Source: Hydractinia symbiolongicarpus (lineage: Eukaryota; Cnidaria; Hydrozoa; Anthoathecata; Hydractiniidae). Taken from it: a stretch of 60,000 nt of DNA. The position numbers were made by a program, and so were the translations under genes. The notes below the pieces were generated by a model. It did not search any database, was not told where the DNA came from, and saw only the letters and a program-made list of their open reading frames with translations. This document shows positions 19,001-31,772 of this stretch, one piece after another. The stretch is taken from positions 25,299,001 to 25,359,000 of the forward strand of contig NC_079885.1 in NCBI RefSeq assembly GCF_029227915.1, in the 5' to 3' direction. Numbering within the stretch: the first letter of the stretch is position 1; every line of letters starts with the position of its first letter.

Positions 19001-20059
19001 GCCTTATCGGTGTTTGTCTTCGGCTCAAATACCCTGATGTTAATGTTGAATTTTTTTGGCGATACCCTCCGAATCAACGAGCCTCGTGGCACGTACCTCT
19101 GCCCTCTTTAATTTAGGTTCCTCGTAGTATTCACAAGCTACTTTGAGGGCCGTCTTTGTAAGGAACTCTGTACCTCTTTTTACATCCGCTCTCTCCCTTT
19201 CAGCTAGACACCTCCAGAAGCATAGATTGTCCGTTCTAGCATCTTCACCGTCCATGGCATAGATACATCTTTTTCTGCGCAGCCAATCTGGTAATGGTCC
19301 ACATCCAAGTAGGGGTTCCCTCGTAGAAATTATCTTGATCTGAACGTGCTTGATTATTATTTTACCTTCATATGCTCCTGGTGTCTCGATAGTTCTTTCT
19401 AGTGGCAAATAGGCTTTCGTCCAAAATTCTGCATCCTCAAGATCCAGGCGTCTCATCTCGCATTCATCGATGAAAGCCTCGATTTCAACCATGCTTGAGA
19501 GTGACCCGGAGCTCTTTGTTTTGTGATAATTCGCAATATTGCCACCGCCTCGGTAAATATCGCAGCTTAATGAGTATATTACCTTGATACGCATGTTTAC
19601 GTGTGGGGTGATTTTTCGCATGATAGCGTCCGTCAATGGCTGGTTAATGTTATTATCAAACCACTATGTCTTGATGCGGTTTCCCTCTTCAAACATTTCC
19701 GAGTCATCATCAAAAATGTTCTGAATGTCCCCAATTACATCAGGGTTGGTGGCTTGTTTCGATTCTTTCCCGAACATGTGTTTGAGGTCCTCAATTCCAT
19801 GATATTCCTCATCTATGGTGATCCGTTGAACCTCATCGTGGATAGTTGGTATTCCTGAAAATTGATCCCTGGCCTTGTTGTAGTAGTAACTAACGGTATC
19901 CCGCACGCTCCTTAGCTGTTTAGCGAGAGCTTCGCGAGTTGCCGCTACTGGTGCCGACACGGTATTATATATTTTACTGATTGCATTTTTGAACCAACTC
20001 ATTCCTTTATTATATACAGATTTCATTTCCAACCAGCATTTTTTTGACTCGGAGGACAT
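16008..20059 (-). pseudogene. Polinton protein-primed family B DNA polymerase, multiply broken
   Basis: A 4.05-kb coding stretch from ATG 20,059. In order: a helical N-terminal part (to 19,664) ending in an in-frame TAG; a region with DNLCFWRCLA (near 19,225); a C2H2-like finger (WECEIC ... RFNRSENLTRH, 18,815-18,870) crossed by a stop; a GYDPQTKTVYEYHGCKWHGC block; Exo I (ITFDFEAS, near 18,370); Exo II (IGFNSGKYD, near 18,050); Exo III (EYNMAHVIPF, 17,640); motif A (GYDANMLYAS, near 17,245); and motif C (YMDTDS, 16,430-16,450). At least five frame changes and several stops separate these. The Exo III position where Asp is expected is His. All domains are still recognisable, so decay is recent or moderate. 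Confidence 0.9.
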
Positions 20060-20258
20060 TTCAAAAAAATTAGGGAATTTCCCTTACTCAATTCTATTTT
20101 TGTTGATGTCAGCATTATTCCCATTAGTCGCTATTGCGCATGACGTCATATATATTATTATGTGTTAGTAATGTATATATATAATTATGTGTTTAGTTAT
20201 TGGCATTTATATTCTGTATTATGATTTCACGTATGCGTTGATATCAGCATATGATTTC

Positions 20259-20370
20259 GTTTTTTACTTGTTTTTGGGAGGGGTGGTGGTGGAAGTGGTG
20301 GAAGCGGGGTTTTTGGGGGTAAAGGTGTGAAAGGAGAGAAAACTGTATATGTTCACTCCTTACTACTACT
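20259..20370 (-). repeat. Polinton right terminal inverted repeat
   Basis: Reverse complement of the left repeat. It ends with three ACT triplets. Homology stops sharply at 20,259 on the inside and at 20,370 on the outside, which fixes the element borders. Confidence 0.95.
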
Positions 20371-23190
20371 TTAATTACCTTTTTAAAGTTTTAAATTAAC
20401 TTTTGAAAGTTGGTAATACAGCATATTGCTCTTTATGTTGTCTTTATTTCTGCATCAAAACATACTTTCGATATTACTGATTTTTAATACATCTTTCAGA
20501 GAATATTAAATAAATACTGAAAGATAATATTTCTTTTTTTAGGAAATAGCAATATTCGTAAACAGTTTTTTTGTATAGATGTACAGCGACCTCTTGAGTG
20601 TTTTGTTTATTACACCCCGTTATTCAGAATGTGTGGGGATAGAGAGTAACATCAATGATAAGGATTTTACTTGTATCGTTTTGTAACCCCTTTTATATAA
20701 CCTGAAAAAATTCTAAAAAAGATTTGGAAACTTCAATATTGTTATTGGTAATTGTTTCCTAGTGCTCACACTAGGCAAAAATCATTTAGTTATTAGAAAA
20801 GTTGTGTTTTTTTATTACCATGTAGCTACATACATCTTTGCTTTCCATCCCGAAAGCACATACATCGGTTTGTGGCATGAGGTAAAAAAGTTACACAGAA
20901 TCGCAAATTGTAAGGTTATTGTATTGGTATACAGCGCGTAACTATTTTCCCAAGCCGATTCTTTGAATCCCCCAATTGTAAAACGGTGACCGTTGTTTTA
21001 TGGAACAATAAATTGTTTGTATTATAGACCTATTATTACAGATAAAAGATTCAATATATATTTAAGTTATACCCTATGTTCATAATTATTCTTTTTGGTT
21101 AGAAAACGACGTTTTTATGTTTTACTTCTAGTCCAGATATTTCTGGTTCCTGACAAATTGTGTTGCCTTTTGCGAAAAACAGGGTTGTCCCAAATGTTGT
21201 CAAAAAATCTGAGGAAAAACGATGTGGTATATTAGTGCTTCTTTTTCTGCTCTTCTGCATAGCTTAATCTACAATGGCTAAATTAAGTAATAGCTTTTCG
21301 GAGCATGGCAAAATTAAGCGATACTGTGCAAACACAGACGGAACTAGCCAGAATTTATTAAAAATTTATAAAAAGAAACTGAAGATAAAATACTTACATT
21401 TTTATGTTGTTTATATTTAGGTTTATATTACATTTAAAGGCAACTTTCATAAAATCTTCGCTCACAAGCGTTGTCATAAGAAAAAGAGTAGTTTGGAAGT
21501 TTGTGCCATAGTGCTTCGCTCCCGGCAAATAGTTCAGTATCCTACATTTTCTCGTACCCAGACGACTTTTATGGTTAAAGTCATTGCAGTGAAACACAAT
21601 GCTGTTTCCGAATATAATTTTTTTTATTGAGTAGATGGAAATTCATGAGTTTGGAATATACTATTATAGTATGAAAATTTAACAGAACTATTACTGAATA
21701 TTTTTTATTCGTTCCCTGCGTCGCCTGTGAGTAAAGAAGGAAAGCAGTTGTAGCGTTGACTTAATAAAAATCATATTATTTACTCAATGACTATGCTTTA
21801 GGCAAAACTTGCATTTCCGTATTGCTGTCTGTTTATTTCTTAAAAATATTACCACTTATCTGTTCAGTCATTCTCACTTCGATGACAGCTGTAGCTGTCG
21901 AAACGTAGCCTATAATAAACTCGCTTGTTCAAGACATGGTGATAATTATATTATTCAGCTGTCTGTTTAGTTTCAGTTTCAACAAATTCAAAAGGGCTTT
22001 GTCTTGCCTGCGATTTCTTTTTTATTTAACTTAGCAAGACATATTATAACAACACAAAATAAATAGAATAGCTAGCCAGCTAGTTACTTTTTGTAGCTGA
22101 TAAATGTGTAATGTGTAACAACTTGTTGACGCTCATCGCAACTTTTTGCGTTTGCTTTTATTGGTTCAAAGCTTCTGGCAATAGACACCTGAATGAATGA
22201 ATGATGGTGATTATGATGATAATCATAACTGTTTTTCAACACGATATAACGTTCGAATCTCAAATGCAATAACCACAACTGTTGTTGTAGAGCGACTGTT
22301 GTTGTCGAGTGAGAATAAAAAAAGTTTATGCTGTGGTCAGAAATATTTGTTATAAAGAAGAAAAACGTACGATGATATAACGTCAAAAAGAGAACTGATT
22401 GGAAATGTATCAGACAATTGTAGCTAGCTAAACATTTTCAATTTGTGAAGTTTAGTAATCAAGGTAAAAAACTGATCGGACTTTTATCCAGAGAACGCCA
22501 GCTAGCAGCCCACTGAGAAAGAAAAGCTGGTGTGTTGTTTAGATTATCTGGTAAAGAAATGGATTTAGGTGAATAACATTTTTAAGCCGTTTACACGCTT
22601 CGCGTTCAGCTAAACTTTCCCTTATATGAAGTTAAATATGTTTTGTCTTCAGCCTGAACATATTTTTTTTGTAAGAATATACTCAGGGTCAGTTAAGGAT
22701 ACCTTAAGAAAATGTCCAACCTCGATTGTGTTTTCTGAATAAATATAAAAAGAATTGGCCAATAGCTATATCAAGCTTTTTTTATTAAGGCATTTCATAT
22801 AAATATAATGAGTCCATAGCCCTTCTAAAATTATATTAGGAATAATAAGGATAGTATTTGTCAAGAAAGTTAAGAACATTTAGGCTAAAACGGAATAATT
22901 CTTATAAAATGAACGCTGTATATCCTAGATAAGAATTTTATAAACTATAAAAAGCAATTTTTCCGTTGTTACTGGTTTTTAAATCAATATTTACATCTGT
23001 TACGTTACCGTTTGAAATATTATTCGATTCTTAAATCCAAAAACACTCCATTGCTATCTTCTTTGATTTTATGCGTGATTTTCTTGATTATAAGTTGGGT
23101 CTATTCTTTATTTTGGATTGAAATATTTCGGTAGATATACAATATTCCAAATGATTCAAGTTTTTCTATTTCTCTTCTATGTGTTTTTAA
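20371..23190. other. No gene recognised; one hammerhead-like motif
   Basis: AT-rich, with only short frames in low-complexity sequence. The only structured signal I see is at 21,882-21,908, where GACAGC-TGTA-GCTGTC is followed by GAAACG, as in the stem II/GAAA half of retroelement hammerhead ribozymes. Confidence 0.4.
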
Positions 23191-24150
23191 CTATTAATTT
23201 CTTATATTTTGAGTTCTGAAATGGCAAAGCAAGTATATAGTTTTAGCGTATTTCGCTTTTTTTATGAACGATTGTTAGACACCTTTGATTTTTTCGGTCA
23301 TTTTCCATATTTATTTTACAAATATTTTTTATTTTTTTGTTGTTGTTGTTGTACATGCTTATATTATTAGACATTTTGTTTCAGCGGTTATACACATAGA
23401 ATAATGCAGATTATGAGCAACCTCGATCCCAGGGCTTTATTCTCTTTTTGCCATCCCGATATAAAAGAGACAAAGAGCCCAGAGTTGACGTTGAAATGTG
23501 ATTTCTGAAAATTCAAATTAGCTACTGTGTTGTATTTTTGTTTGGTATCTCTTACATCGGTTTAATGAGAGATTCAATGGATTCTTCCACGGAAAATCAA
23601 TTAAATGTTAATTTCTTATATTTTGTGTAAAACTTCGAAAGGGTTGCTGTATGCAATAGACTGAATATCTGATTTTGGTATGACGTGTTACAAACTGTAC
23701 AGTGTGGAAATTTTGTAATAACATTGTTGTATGACTTGGCAAAATATGCTGGATTTCTTAATGTCTGATATACTTTTTTCCCTGGTGTACTTCTGGCATA
23801 GCAAAGCAAGCATAAATTTTAGCAGATTTCGCTTTTTAAGTAACGGTTGTTATACGCCTTTGATTTTGTTGGACATTTTTCATATTCATTTTTTTTCTTT
23901 TTGTTGCACCTGGTTATATTTCAACGTTTTGGTTTCAACGGGTATAAATATAAGATAATGCAGACTGTGAGCCACTTCGATCCTAGGGCTTCTTTTCTCT
24001 TTTTTCCGTCCCGTCATAAAAAGAGACAAAGAGCCGAGGTTGGGTTGTAAGTTTTAAAAATTCAAATTACCATGCTGTATGTTTTAGTTTGGTATCCCTT
24101 ACATGCATTTAATGAGAGATTCAGTAGATTCTTCCATGGGAATTCGGCTA
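23191..24150 (+). repeat. Diverged tandem duplication, two copies
   Basis: Two blocks of roughly 370 bases, 23,220-23,590 and 23,795-24,150, match in order with indels: GCAAAGCAAG, TTTCGCTTTTT, CCTTTGATTTT, GATCCCAGGGCT/GATCCTAGGGCT, AAAGAGACAAAGAGCC and TTAATGAGAGATTCA. The spacing is about 570 bases. No ORF spans them. Probably two members of one short repeat family or an old local duplication. Confidence 0.65.
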
Positions 24151-24517
24151 GTATATAGATAATACCGTTAACCGTTAAAGATGGCGGCACGGAAACATAA
24201 ATAAGAAACTGTAAGTAATTAATAAGTAAACACACCTACGCGTATCTTGCGTTAAGACACGAAACGGGTTTCAAAAGATTAATAAATTATTAATCACTTA
24301 CTTCTTGACCTTGTTGACCGATGTTTACACTGGAATTCATGGTATAATTGACACACGGCTTACATTCAACATAACGCTAAAAAGACTTACGCAATTCAAC
24401 ATTTATTTTGTTTAAAAATTTGCTTTAAAAGGACCCTCTTTATTAGGGTCCTTTGAGGTAGGAGAGAAATTAGTTTTAGTGTATTTGTTTTGCGTCTATC
24501 GAATGTACTGAAACAGC
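24151..24517. other. No gene recognised
   Basis: Spacer between the tandem duplication and the non-LTR retroelement. It may contain that element's 5' untranslated part, but nothing shows it. Confidence 0.4.
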
Positions 24518-27402
24518 ATGAATGGAATGATTAAACGAATATTTTATAATGATCAACCACCACCACAAGACAATGATTCTGAGGAAAGAAAACCAAGTTT
24601 GGGTGAAAACTCAATGGTTGAAAAAAGAAATCAATCTTCACTGCTATACCTAACACAAAATTGTTTGAAAACTACAATTGCACGCATTGTGAGAAGAAAT
24701 GCAAGTGTTCCTGTAAACGAAACCTGGTGATAAAAAACACAGAAAATACAAGAATAAATGCAAGAGAAAATGAAGACGAAATCATTGTGTGTCTTTAACG
24801 GAAAATTTAAAAAAGGAAAACATTAATTTGAAGTCAACAACGCAAAGCTCAGGTGTCAAAACTTTGGAAAATCATTCCGAAACCACTGTAATAAATAGAA
24901 ATCAAGCACAAATCAAGATTTGGGGTGATCATACGTTAGATGACGTAATACAAATCTTCAATGCCACGTACAACAAAGTTATGTACTGGAGAAGAAACTT
25001 GTTTTCGCAAAACTAATGCTTCAAGGAAAGATACATGCGGCACTAAGATTATTGGATGATAAGATGTTTGGTGGAGTACTTGATCTAACTGATGAGACAC
25101 TCCAAGAACTGAGGTTGAAACATCCAAATCCTGTTGGCGCTGATGAATCTGTGCTTCTCAAAGGAGAAATCCCATGTATCGATCCTGCTATTTACAACAA
25201 CATAGTGAGACAACAATATTGAAAACCGCACTTCGTACAAAAGGTTCAGTAGGACCGTCAGGAATGAATTCAGATGGCTGGAGATGTATATTAGTGTCAA
25301 AGAATTGTGGAAAGATCGGTGTAGAAGTGAGATCATCTTTGGCTAGGTTTGCGAAAAATCTATCACACAGAAGGCAATTCACTGGAAGCATACATCGCTT
25401 GTAGATTAATACCACTTGATAAGAAATCTGGTGTGCGGCCTATCGCTGTGGTGGAGGTTCTTCGAAGGGTGATTGGAAAGTCCATAATATCAGTAATCAA
25501 ACCCGAAATACTTGAAAGCGCTGGTTCTCTCCAATTATGTGCTGGTCTCCCTTTTGGATGTGAGGCAGCTGCTCATGCAATGACAACAATTTTTGAAGAA
25601 GAAGGAACAGACGCATCACTTCTAGTAGATGCTACGAATGCTTTTAACTCACTTAATCGGAAAGTACTACTTCATAATATCCGATACATATGTCCAGCTA
25701 TGTCTACGTATATAAAAAATTGTGATAGCTTACCATCGAGGCTGCTTGTTATGAGTGGTAAAGAAATATTATGGTCAGAAGGAACAACTCAAGGGGACCT
25801 TTTGTTATGCCAGCTTATGCAATTGGAATTGTTCCTCTCTTCCCGCTGTTGAAGAATGACGTGGAAGATAGAAAGTTAAACATAACTCACTGCGCTTATG
25901 CTGATGATGCAAATGGTGCAGCAAAGATTTTTGAATTAAAAAAATGGTGGGATAAAGTTGAGCATTATGGTCCATTATTCGGCTATTATCCTAAAGCATC
26001 AAAATCATGGTTACTACTAAAGGATAAACATAAATTAGTAGCTGATAATGTCTTCAGTGACACGAAGATGAACATCACTGCAGGCAGCTTTATAGGTACA
26101 CGAGATGAGAAAAAAAAGTACATCATCGGGTTGGTAAATGAATGGATTGTTCAGATAAAGAAGTTAGCTAAAATTGCACTTTTTGAACCATATGCTGCCT
26201 ATGCTGCTTACGTAAGTGGATTTCAACACAAATTGAACTATTTTAATCGAACACTTGGGGATATGAACAAGCATATCAAAGTACTGGACAATGTTACCGA
26301 CGCTAAATTGATCCCAGCATTCACAGAGGACATAAATGTACTTAAAACGAGAGAATATTACCGAGTTTACCAATTCACTATTGTGGTATGGGAATTGTGA
26401 TATAAGTCGAAACATCAAAGAGAAAACATGAAAATTCTGTTGAAATGACAAAACAACTAGCAAAAAGAATTAAACTACAGCAAACGTCTTATAAATTTGA
26501 CAAACAGTTACACAATGATATCAAAAGCAAAATCCTTAAACAGAAACAAATGTTGCATAACGAAAAACTGAAAGAAGTTCGCCAATACATGACGAATGAG
26601 CAATTACGAGCAAATGATTTGGCGACAATGAAAGATGATTCAAGTTGGTTGTCAGCACTTCCATTAAGATCTGAGAATTATGCACTCAACAAAAAAGAGT
26701 TTTATGATGCCATACGAATGAGTTATTGGTGGGATTTGAAGTTCCTACCAACAATTTGTGTATGTGGCAAACGCTTCACGATCGACCATGATATGTCATG
26801 TGTCAAAGGTGGCTATATTCATCAACGTCACGACGAATTAAGAGATACTTCGGCAAAAATATTTAAAGAGTTTTCCAATGATGTAGAAACAGAACCACAT
26901 TTACAACCGCTGACTGGAAAATAATTAAGCAATTCTGCAAACTCCACAGATAAAGCTAGACTCGACATTAGCGTTAGAGGATTCTGGCAACGAGGTCAAC
27001 GAGCATTTTTTGACGTAAGAGTATTTAATCCATTCGCTTTTACACACCTCAATCAGAAACTGCCTAATGCATTTAAATTGAATGAAAGCATCAAGAAACG
27101 TGCATATGGACAAAGAGTGCTGGAAGTAGAACATGGATCATTCACACCGCTGTTTTTCACACCATAGGGAGGATCCAGTCGAGAGACAGAACATTTTATC
27201 TCCACCCTGTCACATAAAGTAACGGAAAAAAGAAATCTTGAACAAAGTACCGTTACAAACTGGCTTCAAACGAAATTATTATTTTGTTTACTGCGTTCAG
27301 CAATACTCTGTATTCGAGGATCAGGAAATACAAAACGAAGGTTGATAAAAGTAGATGTTGATTGTCTCGAGATATCAAATGAAGTGAGCCGACTTGTCAA
27401 CT
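24518..27402 (+). mobile_element. Broken RLE-type non-LTR retrotransposon
   Basis: Plus-strand coding remnants in order: a Cys-rich finger (near 24,680-24,720), WGDHTLDDVIQIFNATYNKV (24,920), a GKIHAALRLL region (25,022), and the RT domain. RT has motif A LLVDATNAFNSLNR (25,620-25,660), a QGD box (25,790) and catalytic YADD (25,897-25,908). A C-x-C...DH...C finger (CVCGKRFTIDHDMSC, 26,757) is followed by LDI...GFW...FFDVRVF (26,960-27,030) and an EVEHGSFTP block, reading as a restriction-like PD-(D/E)XK endonuclease. This order (RT, CCHC-like finger, RLE) is that of RLE-bearing non-LTR elements. At least four frame changes plus stops at 26,922 and 27,166 make it dead. Confidence 0.8.
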
Positions 27403-30400
27403 GAGAGATTCTCTATGTTCTTTATATTTCAATATATTGAAACTCGATTATACTACGCGCAATCAACTGTACTATATCAGTCTGCGAAATGGAGAACTTT
27501 GTTTTGCTGTTTAGCTAGTTATTTTGTTGTCAATTGTAAAGTTTAAAATTAAATATATTTTCTTATTTTTTAAACAAAAATTAATATATAGATATTGACG
27601 TTAAAGTAGTGTTATTACCGTCGCGCCATAACGTCAGAATATTTAACATATCATAAATAACTTTTTTGCAATATCAAAGGAAAATATAAATAACAACAGC
27701 TTGGAAGGTGTAACATCTAGCTAATAGAACAACACCGACTACAACAACACCAACACCAACACCAACAATTACAACACCGGCAACAATGATAAAATCAGAA
27801 ATAACACATCTGAAATATTTACATCCTATTGACTGATTACATTGAAAACCTTCGACATTATAATCTGAAGTGCAAGCACAAACCACTTAAAATAAGTTCT
27901 TTACGCATTTTAAACATTGTTTTTCCCTAAAGGCTTTTACAAAGGCTTATACAAAAAAAACTATATATAGTTTGGAAAACATCAAATTTAAATCTAGAAA
28001 AATCATTTATTCGGTTGCATAGCATCCTGCCCCCACAAATATACACAAATGTAAAAATTAACTGGTTAAGAGCACACTAAGAGCAAATTGTTTTTTTTAG
28101 TATATCCGTACTGCCCTTTACCAACAATTTTAAGCCTAAATGTCAAAAAAGCAATGAGCAAGGAAAAAATCTAAATCAACAAAAATCATTATTTTGGAAA
28201 CACTGTATACGGTCCGTCCTCACAAAAGTTTACACAAAATGTAAAACAGATCGGTTTTTGAGCAGCAAATCCAAACCAACAAAAACCATTTCATTCTCTC
28301 AACAAAGTCAGTTGTATGTTCCCATTACCCATAAATTCTCCACAAAAAGGTTATGAAACACATCATGTTATAGAAAAGTCAGTCATTTCAGTCCTCGCCC
28401 ATTAGATTACAGAATATAAAAAACAAAAACAGTTTCAGAGTTTCAGAGTTAACACACACACATTAAATTCTACATAATTTGTTCCACTTTTATATTGTAA
28501 AGTTTACAGGAAGTGTGAAAAAATTTTACTATTGGGCATAAAAATGCGTCACACTATCCTAAAAGTTTAAGAAGTCTAAAATATTTTTAGCTAGCTTGGT
28601 AAATCATAATTTGTGCTCAAAAAGGAAAAGAAGTTTGACTACTGAGGTAGCTATAGATAGCTGAAAAAGAGGAGTAACAACATAACTTATAGGTTAGAGC
28701 GAGCTATTTATGCTTGCTTAAACACATATAAAGAGAAACAATAGTAACGCAAACAGTCAGTTCAACAAACTAAAGTTTTCCGTTTAATCAGCAATTTTGT
28801 TTGTTTACCAGCTAACATCTTTATGTAGCATTTTGAATTTTAGGGTAACTACATTAGTTATGCACGAGGGGACACATTAATAATGCAAACAAATGTAAAC
28901 AAATATATAAAAAACGAGGTAAAATATAAAACTTTAAGAACTTGAGACCTTTAAATGGCTTTTTCCTGAAAATGCTAGACTGCTTAACAACTTAAAGTGT
29001 GCTACATAAATATTAACACGTAGCGACATAAAAAGCGAACGTTTAAAAATACTAAAGCTTTTACATTTGTGAATTCAAATCCACTTTAAACTTTAGCCTT
29101 CACTTTCTACTTTTAACTTCACTCTACTGCTTTTAGCTCCACTCCTCGCTTTCGAAGTAACTTCTCGTGGCTTCCAACTTTACTTTTTTACTTATGATTG
29201 TTCACTTGGACTTTTTTTTTACTTTTTGAACTTTTTTCAAGATGAAGGGATCGTTCTTTTGTTTGTTTTTTTTGTGTCGAGGGTAACCATTTGTTGAAAG
29301 TTAGCCGTTAAATTATTCCAGCATATCAAGTTGAGTCGTTTTCATTACGTGACGTAAACAAAGTAAACCCGCTAGCAAAATGGACATACTATTTTCGGCT
29401 ACTTCAAAGAAAATTTGGAAACTTCAAATGAAAATAAAGACATCAACTTTGCCTGTCACAAACAGACAAACACACTCTGTATTACTATAAGAGACATTTC
29501 CAATTTGATTGCTAAGTTTATATTTAGCTAGCATGACTACACAGTATTGTTATTTTATATAGTTGGTAATAAAATACATTACCTTGATGCCCTTAATTTT
29601 TAATTTTCAATATATCGTCACCTAATTTAATACTGCAAAAAATAAAAAAAATAAAAAGTCGTATTTCGGCAATTTAGGCAAAAAAGAAATAACAAAGACC
29701 TGTCATTTCATGTTAATATAGTATTATGTTAATATAGTAAGAAATATATTTTTTTAAATTTATATTCGCTGTGACTTGTATTGTGTGGAGCTTAAAACGC
29801 TGAGCAAATATATGCATAGGATTGCGCGGTTAAAGTCATCGGTTACGGAGATATAGGAGTGTGCACAAAATGTTTTTACAAATTTGTTTACGTGTGTAGA
29901 GCTTGAAATGCTGATCAAGAAAATGTATATTTGCTTCTGACAAACGGTTAAAGGGATATGAGGATATAAAGGTTCACACCCTTTTTGCCCACAAATTAAG
30001 GGGTGGATTAGGTAAATGAAAGCACACAAATAGTAAAACATATTTTATAATAAAAATAGTAACCCATACAGCACATTTAAATAAAAAGCTTTTGTTTATA
30101 TAAACTTAAGCAAGTCAGAGAAAACAGGACTTTCGGGGACCTGTTCTTAACAGAAAAATAATAAGGTAAACACAGACTACACTTCTTCAAATAATATATG
30201 GAAACAAAGCGACAAATTTCAAAGTTCGTCTGCAAAAAGAATTATGTAAGCCATTTTAATGAAGCTTGTGCACTTGCCAATGTTTGCAGGTACATAGGAA
30301 TTAAGCTAGTTCGTTTACCATAAAGGTAGTGATTTTCGCTCGTACTTAAATTTCGCCGGTCCAAAAATAATACATTTTGTGAGTCAATGTTCTAGAATAG

Positions 30401-31772
30401 TTCTGAATATTTTTTTTTTCTCAATGCACATTCACAGAAGTACAAAATAATCATTTTCTTATGGTTTTACAATTCAGTTCGACAGTTTTTCTACCTCAGT
30501 AAAATGACCTCTTTTACTCATTGTGACACAAAATCATGAATTTTCACTTTTCGTCATTTATTTCTCGTGTACTATTTTCTGGCAAATGTTATTTATAAGA
30601 ATATTTTGGGGTGTTAATTTCGCAAATTTAGCTTGAATCCTTGAAAGGGGCTGAAACATTTGCCCGCGAAAATTAGCCCCATTAGGATAGATACAGTCTA
30701 TGAAATTGTGCTAACTCTTATTAACGTCAGCATGATCCTTTTCACAAAGCTTAGGACTTTTACGAGTCCGGGTGTGAAATGTCAGTAATTCAGCCATGCG
30801 CTGATTATGGGTAACATTTTCAAAGAAAAACCCTTATGTGACGAGCTAAAGCTTTTGGCAAACTATAAAAAATGCCCGAAACCCTGTCGCTGTTCCTATA
30901 TATTTAGTAGATGCTTGCAGAATTAGAATTTAAGTTGGTGTGTGAGTAAACAAAATTTAACTAATTTATCTTAAGGCACATAAAATATAAAATACATAAC
31001 AGTAAATATCTTCCTTATGGGAAGTTGCAAATCCTCCCTTTACTGAAATGACTTATTTAGTAAAGTTTTAATACAAAAAATCACATACATAACTACACAC
31101 ATAACTACAAACAACGTTACAACAACGTAAAATTAATTCCTGCTTATATTGCATACAAAAATGACTTGGGTTGTATCACTTCAGGAGACTAAAATTTTCA
31201 CAGGAATTAAGTGCGGTAACTTTGCGAATTGCTTAAAAATTCGAGATTGCTATTTGCGAATGCGCGTTTTGGAAATTTTTATTATTTTTGCAATTCACAA
31301 AATTAGTTTCGCAAAATTAAACTTTGAATTTATGTTTTTCAAGAATTTTTGTACTTTATTATAGAAATGCATAAGTTCTGAAACTGTAGCTCAAATAGAG
31401 AAACATGCTAATTCTACACTTGAAATGTTTGTAAGAACCTTTCTATTGCTCGATCAAAATATCAACAACAAAAAAATTTTCAATAACTATTAAAATAAAA
31501 TTAACATATACTTTACTGGTAAAAAAGGTCCATGAAAAGTAAACAAATATTGGCCCAGTGAGAAGGTCTTTTATCAACTTTTTTTAGGGGCTAACAATTT
31601 CTAGCAACAATTTTGCCACTTAACCTTTTTCCTATTTTTAGTGCATAAAAAATGCCTTGCGTTGAATATTTCAGTTTACTGTTATATAAAAAGTAGTATT
31701 TCAGTCTTTACGATAAATAGTCGGTGACCAAATTTCTTTCAGACGACTATGTTTACTAATTGAAAATTGTTA
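27403..31772. other. Long gene-free stretch with minor repeats
   Basis: No supported gene. Contents: a CAACAC-rich simple tract (27,730-27,790), short direct repeats with AATCAACAAAAATCATT-like units (28,170-28,290), a pyrimidine-rich CTTTACTTT-type tract (29,090-29,260), and two diverged copies of a roughly 113-base unit starting GTGTGGAGCTTAAAACGCTG and GTGTAGAGCTTGAAATGCTG (29,783 and 29,895). Sequences rich in TTCGCAAA/GCGAAAA occur at 30,610-30,690 and 31,200-31,320 and may be old transposon ends. Confidence 0.45.
29783..30005 (+). repeat. Two diverged tandem copies of a ~113-base unit
   Basis: Shared order: GTGTRGAGCTTRAAAYGCTGAKCAA, then a GGTTAAAG block, then a GATATA block and a CACA end. 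Identity is moderate, so this is old. Confidence 0.45.

Larger units (their letters stand above)
5340..20370. mobile_element. Polinton/Maverick element, complete but inactivated
   Basis: A 15.0-kb element bounded by 112-bp terminal inverted repeats. It encodes a protein-primed type family B DNA polymerase, a retroviral-like integrase and a double-jelly-roll-type major capsid protein, the defining Polinton set. The right half is mostly minus strand and the integrase and capsid are plus strand. Flanks share TTAAT (5,335-5,339 and 20,371-20,375; TTTAAT if one terminal base is counted differently), compatible with the usual short target duplication. Base composition is visibly richer in GC than the flanks. 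Nearly every gene has stops or frameshifts, and a pogo transposon splits the capsid gene, so this copy cannot be autonomous. Confidence 0.93.

Noticed and set aside
27674-27886. 70-codon Val/Gly-rich minus frame
   Set aside because: Product of the CAACAC simple repeat.
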